DNA of 64,000 bases from Archivesica marissinica (GCA_014843695.1 CM026400.1:10421970-10485969), one strand, 5' to 3'; shown: positions 1-16,000, counted from the first letter of the stretch. Notes: a model not told the origin generated them from the sequence alone. Numbers and translations: made by a program.

Positions 1-500
1 ACCTCACATCATGTGTAACCTCACTGTATATGTAACCTCACTGTATGTGTAACTTCACTTCATGTGTAACCTCACTGTATGTGTAACCTCACTTCATGTG
101 TAACCTCACTTCATGTGTAACCTCACTGTATGTGTAACCTCACTTCATGTGTAACCTCACTGTATGTGTAACCTCACTTCATGTGTAACCTCACTGTATA
201 TGTAACCTCACTGTATGTGTAACTTCACTTCATGTGTAACCTCACTTCATGTGTAACCTCACTGTATGTGCAACCTCACTGTATGTGTAACATCACTGTA
301 TGTGTAACCTCACTGCATGTGTAACCTCACTGCATGTGTAACATCACTGTATGTGTAACTTCACTTCATGTGTAACCTCACTGTATGTGTAACCTCACTT
401 CATGTGTAACCTCACTGTATGTGTAACCTCACTTCATGTGTAACCTCCCTGTATGTGTAACCTCACTGTATGTGTAACCTCACTGTATGTGTAACCTCAC
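1..500. repeat. 17-bp minisatellite (left edge)
   Basis: Tandem copies of a 17-bp unit with the core ATGTGTAACCTCACT, about 29 copies. The main variation is GTA versus TTC at the end of each unit. The array starts before the window and runs into the assembly gap. It has no sequence relation to the 27-bp array on the other side of the gap. No gene is seen. Confidence 0.95.
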
Positions 501-1500
501 NNNNNNNNNNNNNNNNNNNNNNNNNNNNNNNNNNNNNNNNNNNNNNNNNNNNNNNNNNNNNNNNNNNNNNNNNNNNNNNNNNNNNNNNNNNNNNNNNNNN
601 NNNNNNNNNNNNNNNNNNNNNNNNNNNNNNNNNNNNNNNNNNNNNNNNNNNNNNNNNNNNNNNNNNNNNNNNNNNNNNNNNNNNNNNNNNNNNNNNNNNN
701 NNNNNNNNNNNNNNNNNNNNNNNNNNNNNNNNNNNNNNNNNNNNNNNNNNNNNNNNNNNNNNNNNNNNNNNNNNNNNNNNNNNNNNNNNNNNNNNNNNNN
801 NNNNNNNNNNNNNNNNNNNNNNNNNNNNNNNNNNNNNNNNNNNNNNNNNNNNNNNNNNNNNNNNNNNNNNNNNNNNNNNNNNNNNNNNNNNNNNNNNNNN
901 NNNNNNNNNNNNNNNNNNNNNNNNNNNNNNNNNNNNNNNNNNNNNNNNNNNNNNNNNNNNNNNNNNNNNNNNNNNNNNNNNNNNNNNNNNNNNNNNNNNN
1001 NNNNNNNNNNNNNNNNNNNNNNNNNNNNNNNNNNNNNNNNNNNNNNNNNNNNNNNNNNNNNNNNNNNNNNNNNNNNNNNNNNNNNNNNNNNNNNNNNNNN
1101 NNNNNNNNNNNNNNNNNNNNNNNNNNNNNNNNNNNNNNNNNNNNNNNNNNNNNNNNNNNNNNNNNNNNNNNNNNNNNNNNNNNNNNNNNNNNNNNNNNNN
1201 NNNNNNNNNNNNNNNNNNNNNNNNNNNNNNNNNNNNNNNNNNNNNNNNNNNNNNNNNNNNNNNNNNNNNNNNNNNNNNNNNNNNNNNNNNNNNNNNNNNN
1301 NNNNNNNNNNNNNNNNNNNNNNNNNNNNNNNNNNNNNNNNNNNNNNNNNNNNNNNNNNNNNNNNNNNNNNNNNNNNNNNNNNNNNNNNNNNNNNNNNNNN
1401 NNNNNNNNNNNNNNNNNNNNNNNNNNNNNNNNNNNNNNNNNNNNNNNNNNNNNNNNNNNNNNNNNNNNNNNNNNNNNNNNNNNNNNNNNNNNNNNNNNNN
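501..1500. other. Assembly gap (1000 Ns)
   Basis: Exactly 1000 undetermined bases. The round number indicates a placeholder of unknown true size. Different arrays flank it (17-bp on the left, 27-bp on the right), so the junction between them, and anything else there, is hidden. Open frames that run through it have no meaning. Confidence 0.98.
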
Positions 1501-4500
1501 TGTATACTGGGGTTCACCCACACAGGGTGTATACTGGGGTTCACCCACACAGGGTGTATACTGGGGTTCACCCACACAGGGTGTATACTGGGGTTCACCC
1601 ACACAGGGTGTATACTGGGGTTCATCCACACAGGGTGTATACTGGGGTTCACCCACACAGGGTGTATACTGGGGTTCACCCACACATGGTGTATACTGGG
1701 GTTCATCCACACAGGGTGTATACTGGGGTTCATCCACACAGGGTGTATACTGGGGTTCATCCACACAGGGTGTATACTGGGGTTCACTCACACATGGTGT
1801 ATACTGGGGTTCATGCCACAGGGTGTATACTGGGGTTCACCCACACAGGGTGTATACTGGGGTTCACCCACACATGGTGTATACTGGGGTTCACCCACAC
1901 AGGGTGTATACTGGGGTTCACCCACACATGGTGTATACTGGGGTTCACCCACACAGGGTGTATACTGGGGTTCACCCACACAGGTGTATACTGGGGTTCA
2001 TCCACACGGGTGTATACTGGGTTCACCCACACAGGGTGTATACTGGGGTTCACCCACACATGGTGTATACTGGGGTTCATCCACACAGGGTGTATACTGG
2101 GGTTCACCCACACATGGTGTATATTGGGGTTCACACACACAGGGTGTATACTGGGGTTCACCCACACATGGTGTATACTGGGGTTCACCCACACATGGTG
2201 TATACTGGGGTTCACCCACATAGGGTGTATACTGGGGTTCACACACACAGGGTGTATACTGGGGTTCACTCACACAGGGTGTATACTGGGGTTCACCAAC
2301 ACAGGTGTATACTGGGGTTCACCAACACAGGTGTATACTGGGGTTCACCAACACAGGGTGTAAACTGGGGTTCACCAACACAGGGTGTATACTGGGGTTC
2401 ACCAATACAGGTGTATACTGGGGTTCACCAACACAGGGTGTATACTGGGGTTCACCAACACAGGGTGTATAATGGGGTTCACCCACACAGGGTGTATACT
2501 GGGGTTCATCCACAAAGGGTGTATACTGGGGTTCACCCACACAGGGTGTATACTAGGGTTCACCCACACAGGGTGTATACTGGGGTTCACCCACACAGGG
2601 TGTATACTGGGGTTCATCCACACAGGGTGTATACTGGGGTTCACCCACACAGGGTGTATACTGGGGTTCACCCACACATGGTGCATACTGGGGTTCATCC
2701 ACACAGGGTGTATACTGGGGTTCATCCACACAGGGTGTATACTGGGGTTCATCCACACAGGGTGTATACTGGGGTTCATCCACACAGGGTGTATACTGGG
2801 GTTCACTCACACATGGTGTATACTGGGGTTCATGCACACAGGGTGTATACTGGGGTTCATCAACACATGGTGTATACTGGGGTTCACCCACACATGGTGT
2901 ATACTGGGGTTCACCCACACAGGGTGTATACTGGGGTTCATCCACACATGGTGCATACTGGGGTTCATCCACACAGGGTGTATTCTGGGGTTCACCCACA
3001 CATGGTGTATATTTGGGTTCACACACACAGGGTGTATACTGGGGTTCACCAAAACAGGGTGTATACTGGGGTTCACCCACACATGGTGTATATTTGGGTT
3101 CACACACACAGGGTGTATACTGGGGTTCACCCACACATGGTGTATACTGGGGTTCACCCACGTAGGGTGTATACTAGGGTTCACACACACAGGGTGTATA
3201 CTGGGGTTCACTCACACAGGATGTATACTGGGGTTCATCCACACATGGTGTATACTGGGGTTCACCAACACAGGGTGTATACTGGGGTTCATCCACACAG
3301 GGTGTATACTGGGGTTCATCCACAAAGGGTGTATACTGGGGTTCACCCACACAGGGTGTATACTGGGGTTCATCCACACAGGGTGTATACTGGGGTTCAC
3401 CCACACAGGGTGTATACTGGGGTTCACCCACACAGGGTGTATACTGGGGTTCATCCACACAGGGTGTATACTGGGGTTCACCCACACAGGGTGTATACTG
3501 GGGTTCACCCACACAGGGTGTATACTGGGGTTCACCCACACATGGTGTATACTGGGGTTCATCCACACAGGGTGTATACTGGGGTTCACCCACACAGGGT
3601 GTATACTGGGGTTCACCCACACAGGGTGTATACTGGGGTTCATCCACACAGGGTGTATACTGGGGTTCACCCACACAGGGTGTATACTGGGGTTCACCCA
3701 CACATGGTGTATACTGGGGTTCATCCACACAGGGTGTATACTGGGGTTCATCCACACAGGGTGTATACTGGGGTTCATCCACACAGGGTGTATACTGGGG
3801 TTCACTCACACATGGTGTATACTGGGGTTCATGCACAGGGTGTATACTGGGGTTCATCCACACATGGTGTATACTGGGGTTCACCCACACAGGGTGTATA
3901 CTGGGGTTCACCCACACAGGGTGTATACTGGGGTTCACCCACACATGGTGTATACTGGGGTTCACCTACACAGGGTATACTGGGGTTCACCCACACATGG
4001 TGTATACTGGGGTTCATCCACACAGGGTGTATACTGGGGTTCACCCACACAGGGTGTATACTGGGGTTCACCCACACATGGTGTATACTGGGGTTCATCC
4101 ACACAGGGTGTATACTGGGGTTCATCCACACAGGGTGTATACTGGGGTTCATCCACACAGGGTGTATACTGGGGTTCACTCACACATGGTGTATACTGGG
4201 GTTCATGCACACAGGGTGTATACTGGGGTTCATCCACACATGGTGTATACTGGGGTTCACCCACACATGGTGTATACTGGGGTTCACCCACACAGGGTGT
4301 ATACTGGGGTTCACCCACACATGGTGTATACTGGGGTTCACCCACACAGGGTGTATACTGGGGTTCACCCACACATGGTGTATACTGGGGTTCATCCACA
4401 CAGGGTGTATACTGGGGTTCACCCACACATGGTGTATACTGGGGTTCATCCACACAGGGTGTATACTGGGGTTCACCCACACATGGTGTATATTGGGGTT

Positions 4501-7093
4501 CACACACACAGGGTGTATACTGGGGTTCACCCACACATGGTGTATACTGGGGTTCACCCACACATGGTGTATACTGGGGTTCACCCACATAGGGTGTATA
4601 CTGGGGTTCACACACACAGGGTGTATACTGGGGTTCACTCACACAGGGTGTATACTGGGGTTCACCAACACAGGTGTATACTGGGGTTCACCAACACAGG
4701 TGTATACTGGGGTTCACCAACACAGGGTGTAAACTGGGGTTCACCAACACAGGGTGTATACTGGGGTTCACCAATACAGGTGTATACTGGGGTTCACCAA
4801 CACAGGGTGTATACTGGGGTTCACCCACACAGGGTGTATACTGGGGTTCACCCACACAGGGTGTATACTGGGGTTCACCCACAAGGGTGTATACTGGGGT
4901 TCACCCACACAGGGTGTATACTGGGGTTCACCCACACAGGGTGTATACTGGGGTTCACCCACACAGGGTGTATACTGGGGTTCACCCACACAGGGTGTAT
5001 ACTGGGTTCACCACACAGGTGTATACTGGGGTTCAACACAGGGTGTAATAACTGGGGTTCACCACACAGGTGTATACTGGGGTTCACCAACACAGGGTGT
5101 ATACTGGGGTTCACCCACACAGGGTGTATACTGGGGTTCACCAACACAGGGTGTATACTGGGGTTCACCAACACATGGTGTATACTGGGGTTCACCAACA
5201 CAGGGTGTATACTGGGGTTCACCCACACAGGGTGTATACTGGGGTTCATCCACACAGGGTGTATACTGGGGTTCACCCACACAGGGTGTATACTGGGGTT
5301 CACTCACACAGGGTGTATACTGGGGTTCATCCACACATGGTGTATACTGGGGTTCATCCACACATGGTGTATACTGGGGTTCACCCACACATGGTGTATA
5401 CTGGGGTTCACCCACACATGGTGTATACTGGGGTTCACCCACACAGGGTGTATACTGGGGTTCACCCACACATGGTGTATACTGGGGTTCATCCACACAG
5501 GGTGTATACTGGGGTTCACCCACACAGGGTGTATACTGGGGTTCACCCACACATGGTGTATACTGGGGTTCATCCACACAGGGTGTATACTGGGGTTCAT
5601 CCACACAGGGTGTATACTGGGGTTCATCCACACAGGGTGTATACTGGGGTTCACTGACACATGGTGTATACTGGGGTTCATGCACACAGGGTGTATACTG
5701 GGGTTCATCCACACATGGTGTATACTGGGGTTCACCCACACATGGTGTATACTGGGGTTCACCCACACAGGGTGTATACTGGGGTTCACCCACACATGGT
5801 GAATACTGGGGTTCACCCACACAGGGTGTATACTGGGGTTCACCCACACATGGTGTATACTGGGGTTCATCCACACAGGGTGTATACTTGGGTTCACCCA
5901 CACAGGGTGTATACTGGGTTCACCCACACATGGTGTATACTGGGGTTCATCACACAGGGTGTATACTGGGGTTCACCCACACATGGTGTATATTGGGGTT
6001 CACACACACAGGGTGTATACTGGGGTTCACCCACACATGGTGTATACTGGGGTTCACCCACACATGGTGTATACTGGGGTTCACCCACATAGGGTGTATA
6101 CTGGGGTTCACACAAAGGGTGTATACTGGGGTTCACTCACACAGGGTGTATACTGGGGTTCACCAATACAGGTGTATACTGGGGTTCACTCACACATGGT
6201 GTATACTGGGGTTCACCAACACAGGGTGTATACTGGGGTTCACCCACACAGGGTGTATACTGGGGTTCACCCACACAGGGTGTATACTGGGGTTCACCCA
6301 CACAGGGTGTATACTGGGGTTCACCCACACAGGGTGTATACTGGGTTCACCACACAGGGTTATACTGGGGTTCATCCACACAGGGTGTATACTGGGGTTC
6401 ACTCACACATGGTGTATACTGGGGTTCACTCACAAATGGTGTATACTGGGGTTCACCAACACAGGGTGTATACTGGGATTCACCCACACAGGGTTTATAC
6501 TGGGGTTCACTCACACATGGTGTATACTGGGGTTCACCAACACAGGGTGTATACTGGGGTTCACCCACACAGGGTGTATACTGGGGTTCACCAACACAGG
6601 TTGTATACTGCGGTTCACCAACACATGGTGTATACTGGGGTTCACCAACACAGGGTGTATACTGGGGTTCACTCATACAGGGTGTATGCTGGGGTTCACC
6701 CATGCATGGTGTATACTGGGGTTCACTCACACAGGGTGTATACAGGGGTTCACTCACAAAGGGTGTATACTGGGGTTCACTCACACATGGTGTATACTGG
6801 GGTTCACTCACAAAGGATGTATACTGGGATTCACTCACACAGGGTGTATACTGGGGTTCACTCACACAGGGTGTATACTGGGGTTCACCCACATAGGTTT
6901 ATACTGGGGTTCACCCACACAGGGTGTATACTGGGGTTCACCCACAGAGGCTGTATACTGGGGTTCACCCACACAGGTTTATACTGGGGTTCACCAACAC
7001 ATGTGTATACTGGGGTTCACCCACACAGGGTTTATTTTGTGGTTCACCCACACAGTGCGTATGCTGGGGTCACCCACACAGGTGTATACTGGA
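1501..7093. repeat. 27-bp minisatellite array
   Basis: About 207 copies of a 27-bp unit with the core GTATACTGGGGTTCACCCAC. The main variants are TTCACCC/TTCATCC/TTCACTC/TTCACCA and ACAGGG/ACATGG. Because 27 is nine codons and the unit has no stop, long frames are open on both strands, but 1-3 bp slips change frame repeatedly. A block starting with a CACATAGGG unit recurs at about 2221, 4590 and 6090, showing segmental duplication inside the array. Units decay from about 7000, and the array passes into the next one through a shared CTGG near 7089. Confidence 0.96.
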
Positions 7094-10000
7094 TTACCTG
7101 CAAGGTCACGACGTTATCTAAGATAGTACACTGAGCAATATAGAACTTCCATAAACTGGAATACCTGCCCTGTCACTACGTTATCTAAGGTAGTAGACTG
7201 AGCAATATAGAACTTCCACAGTCTGGAGTACCTGCCTTGTCACTACGTTATCTAAGGTAGTACACTGAGCAATATAGAACTTTCACAGTCGGGATGACCT
7301 GCCCTTTCACTACGTTATCTAAGGTAGTACACTGAGCAAAATAGAACTTCCATAGTATGGATTACCTGCCATGTCACTACGTTATCTAAGATAGTAGTAC
7401 ACTGAGCAATACAGAACTTCCATAGTATGGATTACCTGCCATGTCATTACGTTATCTAAGATAGTAGTACACTGAGCAATATAGAACTTCCATAGTATGG
7501 ATTACTTGCCATATCATTACGTTATCTAAGATAATAGTACACTGAGCAACATAGAACTTCCAAAGTCTGGATTACCTGCCTTGTCACTACGTTATCTAAG
7601 GTATTACACAGAGCAATATAGAACTTCCATAGTCTGGAATACCTGCGCTGTCACTACGTTATCTCAGATAGTACACTGAGCAATATAGAACTTCCATAGC
7701 CTGGATTACCTGCTCTGTCACTACGTTATCGAGGATAGTACACTGAGCAATATAGAATATCCATAGTCTGGATTACCTTCCCTGTCACTACGTTATCTGC
7801 GGTAGTAATACACTGAGCAACATAGATCTTCCATAGTCTGGATTAACTGCCGTGTCACTACGTTATATACGGTAGTAGTACATTGTGCAATATAGAACTT
7901 CCATAGTCTGGATTACCTGCTCTTTATAACTGACACTACGCTATCTAAGGAGTATACTGAGCAATATAGAACTACCACATTCTGGATTACCTGCCCTGTC
8001 ACTACGTTATCTAAGATAGTAGTACACTGAGCAACATAGAACTTCCACAGTCTGGATTACCTGCCTTGTCACTACGTTATCTAAGGCAGTACACTGAGCA
8101 ATATAGAACTTGCATAGTATGGATTACCTGCCATGTCACTACATTATCTACGATAGTAGTACACTGAGCAATATAGAACTTCCATAGTATGGATTACCTG
8201 CCCTGTCACTACGTTATCTAAGGTAGTACACTGAGCAATACAGAACTTCCATAGTATGGATTACCTGCCATGTCATTACGTTATCTAAGATAGTAGTACA
8301 CTGAGCAATATAGAACTTCCATAGTATGGAATTCTTGCCCTGTCACTACGTTATCTAAGATAGTACACTGAGCAATATAGAACTTCCATAGCCTGGATTA
8401 CCTGCTCTGTCACTACGTTATCGAGGATAGTACACTGAGCAATATAGAACATCCATAGTCTGGATTACCTGCCATGTCACTACGTTATCTTAGATAGTAC
8501 ATTGAGCAATATAGAACTTCCATAGTCTGGATTACCTGCCCTGTCACCACGTTATCTAACATAGTAATACACTGAGCAATATAGAACTTCCACAGTCTGG
8601 ATTACCCGCCCTGTCACTACGGTATCTACGATAGTACACTGAGCAACATAGAACTTCCATTATCTGGATTACTTGCCCTGTCACTACGTTATATAAGATA
8701 ATAGTACACTGAACAACATAGAACTTCCATAGTCTGGATTACCTGCCCTGTCACTACGTTATCTACGGTAGTAGTACACTGAGCAATATAGAAATTTCAT
8801 AATCTGGATTACCTGTCCTGTCATTACGTTATCTACGGTAGTACACTGAGCAATATAGAACTTCCATAGTCTGGATTACCTGCTCTGTACCTGACACTAC
8901 GCTATCTAAGGTAGTACACTGAGCAATATAGAACGTCCATAGTCTGGATTACCTGCCTTGTCACTACGCTATCTAAGGTAGTACACTGAGCAACATATAG
9001 AACTTCCAAACTCTGGATTACCTGCCCTGTCACTACGTTATCTAAGATAGTAGTACACTGAGCAACATATAGAACTTCCACACTCTGGATTACCTGCCCT
9101 GTCACTACGTTATCTAAGGCAGTACACTGAGCAATATAGAGCTTACATAGTCTGGATTACCTGCCATGTCACTACGTTATCTAAGATAGTACAATGAGCA
9201 ATATAGAACGTCCATAATCTGGATTACCTGCCCTGTCACGACGTTATCTAAGATAGTACACTGAGCAATATAGAACGTCCATAATCTGGATTACCTGCCA
9301 TGTCACTATGTTATCTAAGATAGTACACTGAGGAATATAGAACTTCCAAATTCTGGATTACATGCCCTGTCACTATGTTATCTAAGATAGTACACTGAGC
9401 AATATTGAGCTTCCATAGTCTGTATTAACTGCCCTGTCACTAGGTTATCTAATATAGTAGTACAATGAGCATCAACGAACTTCCATAGTCTGGATTACCA
9501 TTACCTGCCCTGTCACTACGTTATCTAAGGTAGTACACTGAGCAATATAGAGCTTCCATAGTCTGGATTACCTGCCCTGTCACTACGTTATCTAAGATAG
9601 TACACTGAGCAACATAGAGCTTCCATAGTCTGGAATACCTGCCCTGTCACTACGTTATCTAAGATAGTACACTGAGCAATATAGAGCTTCCATATTCTTG
9701 ATTACCTGCATTGTCTGGATTACCTGCCATGTCACTATGTTATCTAAGATAGTAGTACACTGAGCAACATTGAGCTTCCATAGTCTATATTACCTGCCCT
9801 GTCACTATGCTATCTAAGGTAGTACACTGAGCAATATAGAACTTCCATAATCTGGATTACCTGCCATGTCACTAAGTTATCAAAGATAGTAGTACACTGA
9901 GCAATATAGAACTTCCATAATCTGGATTACCTGCCATGTCACTAAGTTATCAAAGATAGTAGTACACTGAGCAATATAGAACTTCCATAATCTGGATTAC

Positions 10001-13000
10001 CTGCCATGTCACTACTTTATCTAAGAAAGTACACTGAGCAATATAGAACTTCCATAATCTGGATTACCTGCCATGTCACTAAGTTATCAAAGATAGTAGT
10101 ACACTGAGCAATATAGAACTTCCATAATCTGGATTACCTGCCATGTCACTACTTTATCTAAGAAAGTACACTGGTCAATATAGAACTTCCATAATCTGGA
10201 TTACCCGCAATGTGATTATGTTATCAAAGATAGTAGTACACTGAGCAATATAGAACGTCCATAGTCTGGATTACCTGCCCTGTCACTACGTTATCTAAGA
10301 TAGTACACTGAGGAATATAGAACTTCCATAATCTGTATTACCTGCCATGTCACTACGTTATCTAAGATGATACATTGAGCAATATATAACTTCAATAGTC
10401 TGGATTACCTGCCCTGTCATTACGTTTTCTAAGATAGTAGTACACTGAGCAATATAGAACTTCCATAGTCTGGATTACCTGCCCAGTCACTACGTTATCT
10501 AAGATAGTAGTACACTGAGCAATATAGAACTTCCATAATCTGGATTACCTGCCCTGTCACGACGTTATCTAAGATAGTACACTGAGCAATATTGAGCTTC
10601 CATAGTCTGTATTACCTGCCCTGTCACTACGTTATCTAAGATAGTAGTACAATGAGCAACAAAGAACTTCCATAGTCTGGATTACCGGCCCTGTCACTAC
10701 GTTATCTAAAGTAGTACACTGAGCAATATAGGTCTTCCATTGTCTGGATTACCTGCCCTGTCACTACGTTATCCAAGGTAGTAGTACACTGAGCAATATA
10801 GAACTTCCATAATCTGGATTACCTGCCATGTCACTAAGTTATCAAAGATAGTAGTACACTGAGCAATATAGAACGTCCATAGTCTGGATTACCTGCCCTG
10901 TCACTACGTTATCTAAGATAGTACACTGAGCAATATTGAGCTTCCATAGTCTGTATTACCTGCCCTGTCACTACGTTATCTAAAATAGTAGTACAATGAG
11001 CAACATAGAACTTCCATAGTCTGGATTATCAGCCCTGTCACTACATTATCTAAGGTAGTACACTGAGCAATATAGAACTTCCATAGTCTGGATTACCTGC
11101 CAAGTCACTAAGTTATCAAAGATAGTAGTACACTGAGCAATATAGAACTTCCATAATCTGGATTACCTGCCCTGTCACTACGTTATCTAAGATGATACAT
11201 TGAGCAATATATAACTTCAATAGTCTGGATTACCTGCCCTGTCACTACGTTTTCTAAGATAATAGTACACTGAGCAATATAGAACTTCCATAGTCTGGAT
11301 TACCTTGATCTGTCACTACGTTATCTAAGATAGTAGCACACTGAGCAATATAGAACTTCCATAATCTGGATTACCTGCCCTGTCACTACGTTATCTAAGA
11401 TAGTACACTGAGCAATATTGAGCTTCCATAGTCTGTATTACCTGCCCTGTCACTACGTGATCTAAGATAGTGGTATAATGAGCAACAAAGAACTTCCATA
11501 GTCTGGATTACCTGCCCTGTCACTACGTTATCTAAGGTAGTACAATGAGCAATATAGAGCCTCCATTGTCTGGATTACCTGCCATGTCACTACGTTATCT
11601 AAGGTAGTACACTGTGCAATATAGAGCTTCCATAGTCTTGATTACCTGCCCTTTCACTACGTTATATAAGGTAGTAGTACACTGAGCAACATAGAACGTC
11701 CATAGTCTGGATTACCTGCCCTGTCACTACGTTATCTAAGGTAGTACACTAAGGAATATAGAACTTCCATAGTCTTGATTACCTGCCCTGTCACTACGTT
11801 ATATAAGATAGTAGTAAACTGAACAACATAGAAGTTCCATATTCTGGATTACCTGCCCTTTCACTATGTTATCTAAGGTAGTACACTGAGCAATATAGAA
11901 CTTCCATGGTCTGGATTACCTGCCCTGTCACTACGTTATCTATGATAATAGTACACTGAGCAATATAGAACTTCCATAGTCTGGATTACCTGCCAAGCCA
12001 CTAAGTTATCAAAGATAGTAGTACACTGAGCAATATAGAGCTTCCATAATCTGAATTACCTGCCATGTCACTAAGTTATCACAGATAGTAGTACACTGAT
12101 CAAAATAGAACTTCCATAATCCGGATTACCTGCCATGTAACTACTTTATCTAAGAGAGTAGTACACTGAGCAACATAGAGCTTCCATAGTCTGGATTACC
12201 TGCCATGTCACTACGTTATCTAAGGTAGTACACTGAGCAATATAGAACTTCCGTAGTCTGGATTACCTGCCCTGTCACTACGTTATCTAAGGTAGTACAC
12301 TGAGCAATATAGAACTTCCATAGTCTGGATTACCTGCCAAGTCACTAAGTTATCAAAGATAGTAGTACACTGAGCAATATAGAGTTTCTATAATCTGAAT
12401 TACCTGCCATGTCACTAAGTTATTAAAGATAGTAGTACACTGAGCAATATAGAACTTCCATAATCTGGATTACCTGCCATGTCACTACTTTATCTAAGAT
12501 AGTAGTACACAGAGCAACATAGAGCTTCCATAGTCTGGATAACCTGCCCTGTCACTACGTTATCTAAGGTGGTACCTGAGCCTCATAGAACCTCCATTGT
12601 CTGGATTACCTGCCCTGTCACTACGTTTTCTAAGGTAGTAGTACACTGAGCAACATAGAACCTCCATAGTCTGGATTACCTGCCCTCTCTCACTACGTTA
12701 TCTAAGGTAGTACACTGAGCAATATAGAGCTTTCATTGTCTGGATTACCTGCCCTGTCACTACGTTTTCTAAGGTAGTAGTACACTGAGCAACATAGAAC
12801 CTCCATAGTCTGGATTACCTACTCTGTCACTACGTTATCTAAGACAGTAGTACACTGAGCAACATAGGAACTTCCATATTCTGGATTACCTGCCCTGTCA
12901 CTACGTTATCTAAGATAGTACACTAAGGAACATAGAGCTTCCATATTCTGGATTACCTGCCCTGTCACTACGTTATCTAAGATAGTACACTGAGGAACTT

Positions 13001-16000
13001 AGAGCTTCCATATTCTGGATTACCTGCCCGGTTACTATGTTATCTAAGGTAGTAGTACATTGAGCAATATAGAACTTCCATAATCTGGATTACCTGCCCT
13101 GTCACTACGTTATCTAAGATAGTACACTGAGCAATATTGAGCTTCCATAGTCTGTATTACCTGCCCTGTCACTACGTTCTCTAATGTAGTACACTGAGTT
13201 ATATAGAGCTTCCATTGTCTGGATTACCTGCCCTGTAACTACGTTATCTAAGGTAGTAGTACACTGATCAATATAGAGCTTCCATAGTCTGGATTACCTG
13301 CCCTGTCACTAAGTTATCAAAGATAGTAGTACACTGAGCAACATAGAGCCTCCATAGTCTGGATTACCCGCCATGCCACTAAGTTATCAAAGATAGTAGT
13401 ACACTGAGCAATATAGAAATTCCATAATCTGGATTACCTGCCATGTCACTACTTTATCTAAGATAGTAGTAAACTGATCAACATAGAACTTCCATAGTCT
13501 GGATTATCTGCCCTGTCACTACGTTATCTAATGTAGTACACTGAGCAATATAGAGCTTCCATTGTCTGGATTACCTGCAATGTCACTAAGTTATCAAAGA
13601 TAGTAGGACACTGAGCAATATAGAACTTCCATAATCTGGATTACCTGCCCTGTCACTACGTTATCTAAGATAGTACACTGAGGAATATAGAACCTCCATA
13701 ATCTGGATTACTTGCCATGTCACTATGTTATCTATGATGATACATTGAGCAATATATAACTTCAATTGTCTCGATTACATGCCCTGTCATTACGTTTTCT
13801 AAGATAGTAGTACACTGAGCAATATAGATCTTCCATAGTCTGGATTACCTGCCCTGTCACAACGTTATCTAAGATATTACACTGAGGAACATAGAGCTTT
13901 CATAGTCTGGATTGCCTGCCCTGTCACTACGTTATCTAAGATAGTACACTGAAGAACATAGAGCTTTCATAGTCTGGATTGCCTGCCCTGTCACAACGTT
14001 ATTTAAGATAGTACACTGAGTAACATAGAACTTCCATAGTATGAATTACATGCCCTGTCACTATGTTATATAAGATAGTACACTGAACAACATAGAACTT
14101 CCATAGTCTGGATTACCTGCCATGTCACTAAGTTATCAAAGATAGTAGTACACTGAGCAATATAGAACTTCCATAATCTGGATTATCTGCCATGTCACTA
14201 CTTTATCTAAGATAGTAGTACACTGAGCAACAGAGAGCTTCCATAGTCTGGATTACCAGCCCTGTCACTACGTTATCTAAGGTGGTACACTGAGCCTCAT
14301 AGAACGTCCATAGTCTGGATTACCTTCCCTGTCACTACGTTATCTAAGAGAGTACACTGAGCAATATAGAACTTCCATAGTCTGAATTACCTGCCATGTC
14401 ACTAAGTTATCAAAGATAGTAGTACACTGAGCAATATAGAACTTCCATAATCTGGATTACCTGCCATGTCACTACTTTATCTAAGATAGTAGTACACTGA
14501 GCAACATAGAGCTTCCATAGTCTGGATTACCTGCCATGTCACTACGTTATCTAAGTGTAGTACTTGGCATATAGAACTTCCATATCTGGATTACCGCCTG
14601 GGATACTTTATCTAAGGTGGTACACTGAGCATCATAGAACTTCCATAGTCTGGATTACCTTCCCTGTCACTACGTTATCTAAGAGAGTACACTGAGCAAT
14701 ATAGAACTTCCAAAATCTGGATTACCTGCCATGGCACTACTTTATCTAAGATAATAGTACACAGAGCAATATAGAACTTCCATAGTCTGGATTACTTGCC
14801 ATGTCACTATGTTATCTATGATGATACATTGAGCAATATATAACTTCAATAGTCTGGACTACATGCCCTGTCATTACGTTTTCTAAGATAGTAGTACACT
14901 GAGCAATATAGAACTTCCATTGTCTGGATTATATGCCCTGTCACTACGTTATCTAAGATAATAGTACACTGAGCAATATAGAACTTCCATAGTCTGGATT
15001 ACCTGCCCTGTCACTACGTTATCTAAGATAGTAATACACTGGACAACATAGAACTTCCATAGTCTGGATTACCTGCCCTGTCACTATGTTATATAAGATA
15101 GTACACTGAACAACATAGAACTTCCATAGTCTGGATTACCTGCCATGTCACTAAGTTATCAAAGATAGTAGTACACTGAGCAATATAGAACTTCCATAAT
15201 CTGGATTATCTGCCATGTCACTACTTTATCTAAGATAGTACACTGAGCAATATAGAGCTTCCATAGTCTGGATTACCTGCCCTGTCACTACGTTATTTAA
15301 GGTGGTACACTGAGCCTCATAGAACGTGCATAGTCTGGATTACCTTCCCTGTCAATACGTTATCTAAGATAGTACACTGAGCAATATAGAAATTCCATTG
15401 TCTGAATTACCTGCCATGTCACTAAGTTATCAAAGATAGTAGTACACTGAACAATATAGAACTTCCATAATCTGGATTACCTGCCAAGTCACTACTTTAT
15501 CTAAGATAGTAGTACACTGAGAAATATAGAACTTCCATAATCTGGATTACCTGCCATGGGACTACTTTATCTAAGATAGTAGTACACTGAGCAACACAGA
15601 GCTTCTATAGTATGGATTACCTGCCCTGTCACTACGTTATCTAAGGTGGTACACTGAGCCTCATAGAACGTCCATAGTCTGGATTACCTGCCCTGTCACT
15701 ACGTTATCTAAGAAAGTACACAGAGGAATATAGAACTTCCATAATCTGGATTACGTGCCATGTCACTACGTTATCTAAGATGATACATTGAGCAATATAT
15801 AACTTCAATAGTCTGGATTACATGCCCTGTCATTACGTGTTCTAAGATAGTAGTACACTGAACAATATAGAACTTCCATTGTCTGGAGTACATGCCCTGT
15901 CACTACGTTATCTAAGATAATAGTACACTGAGCAATATAGAACTTCCATATTCTGGATTACGTGCCCTGTCACTACGTTATCTAAGATAGTATTACACTG

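Noticed and set aside
470..4732. A 1420-codon plus-strand frame with VYWGSPTQG-type repeats
   Set aside because: It runs through 1000 Ns and a 27-bp array whose unit length makes all frames open. The frame switches at every 1-3 bp slip, and equally long frames exist on the other strand.
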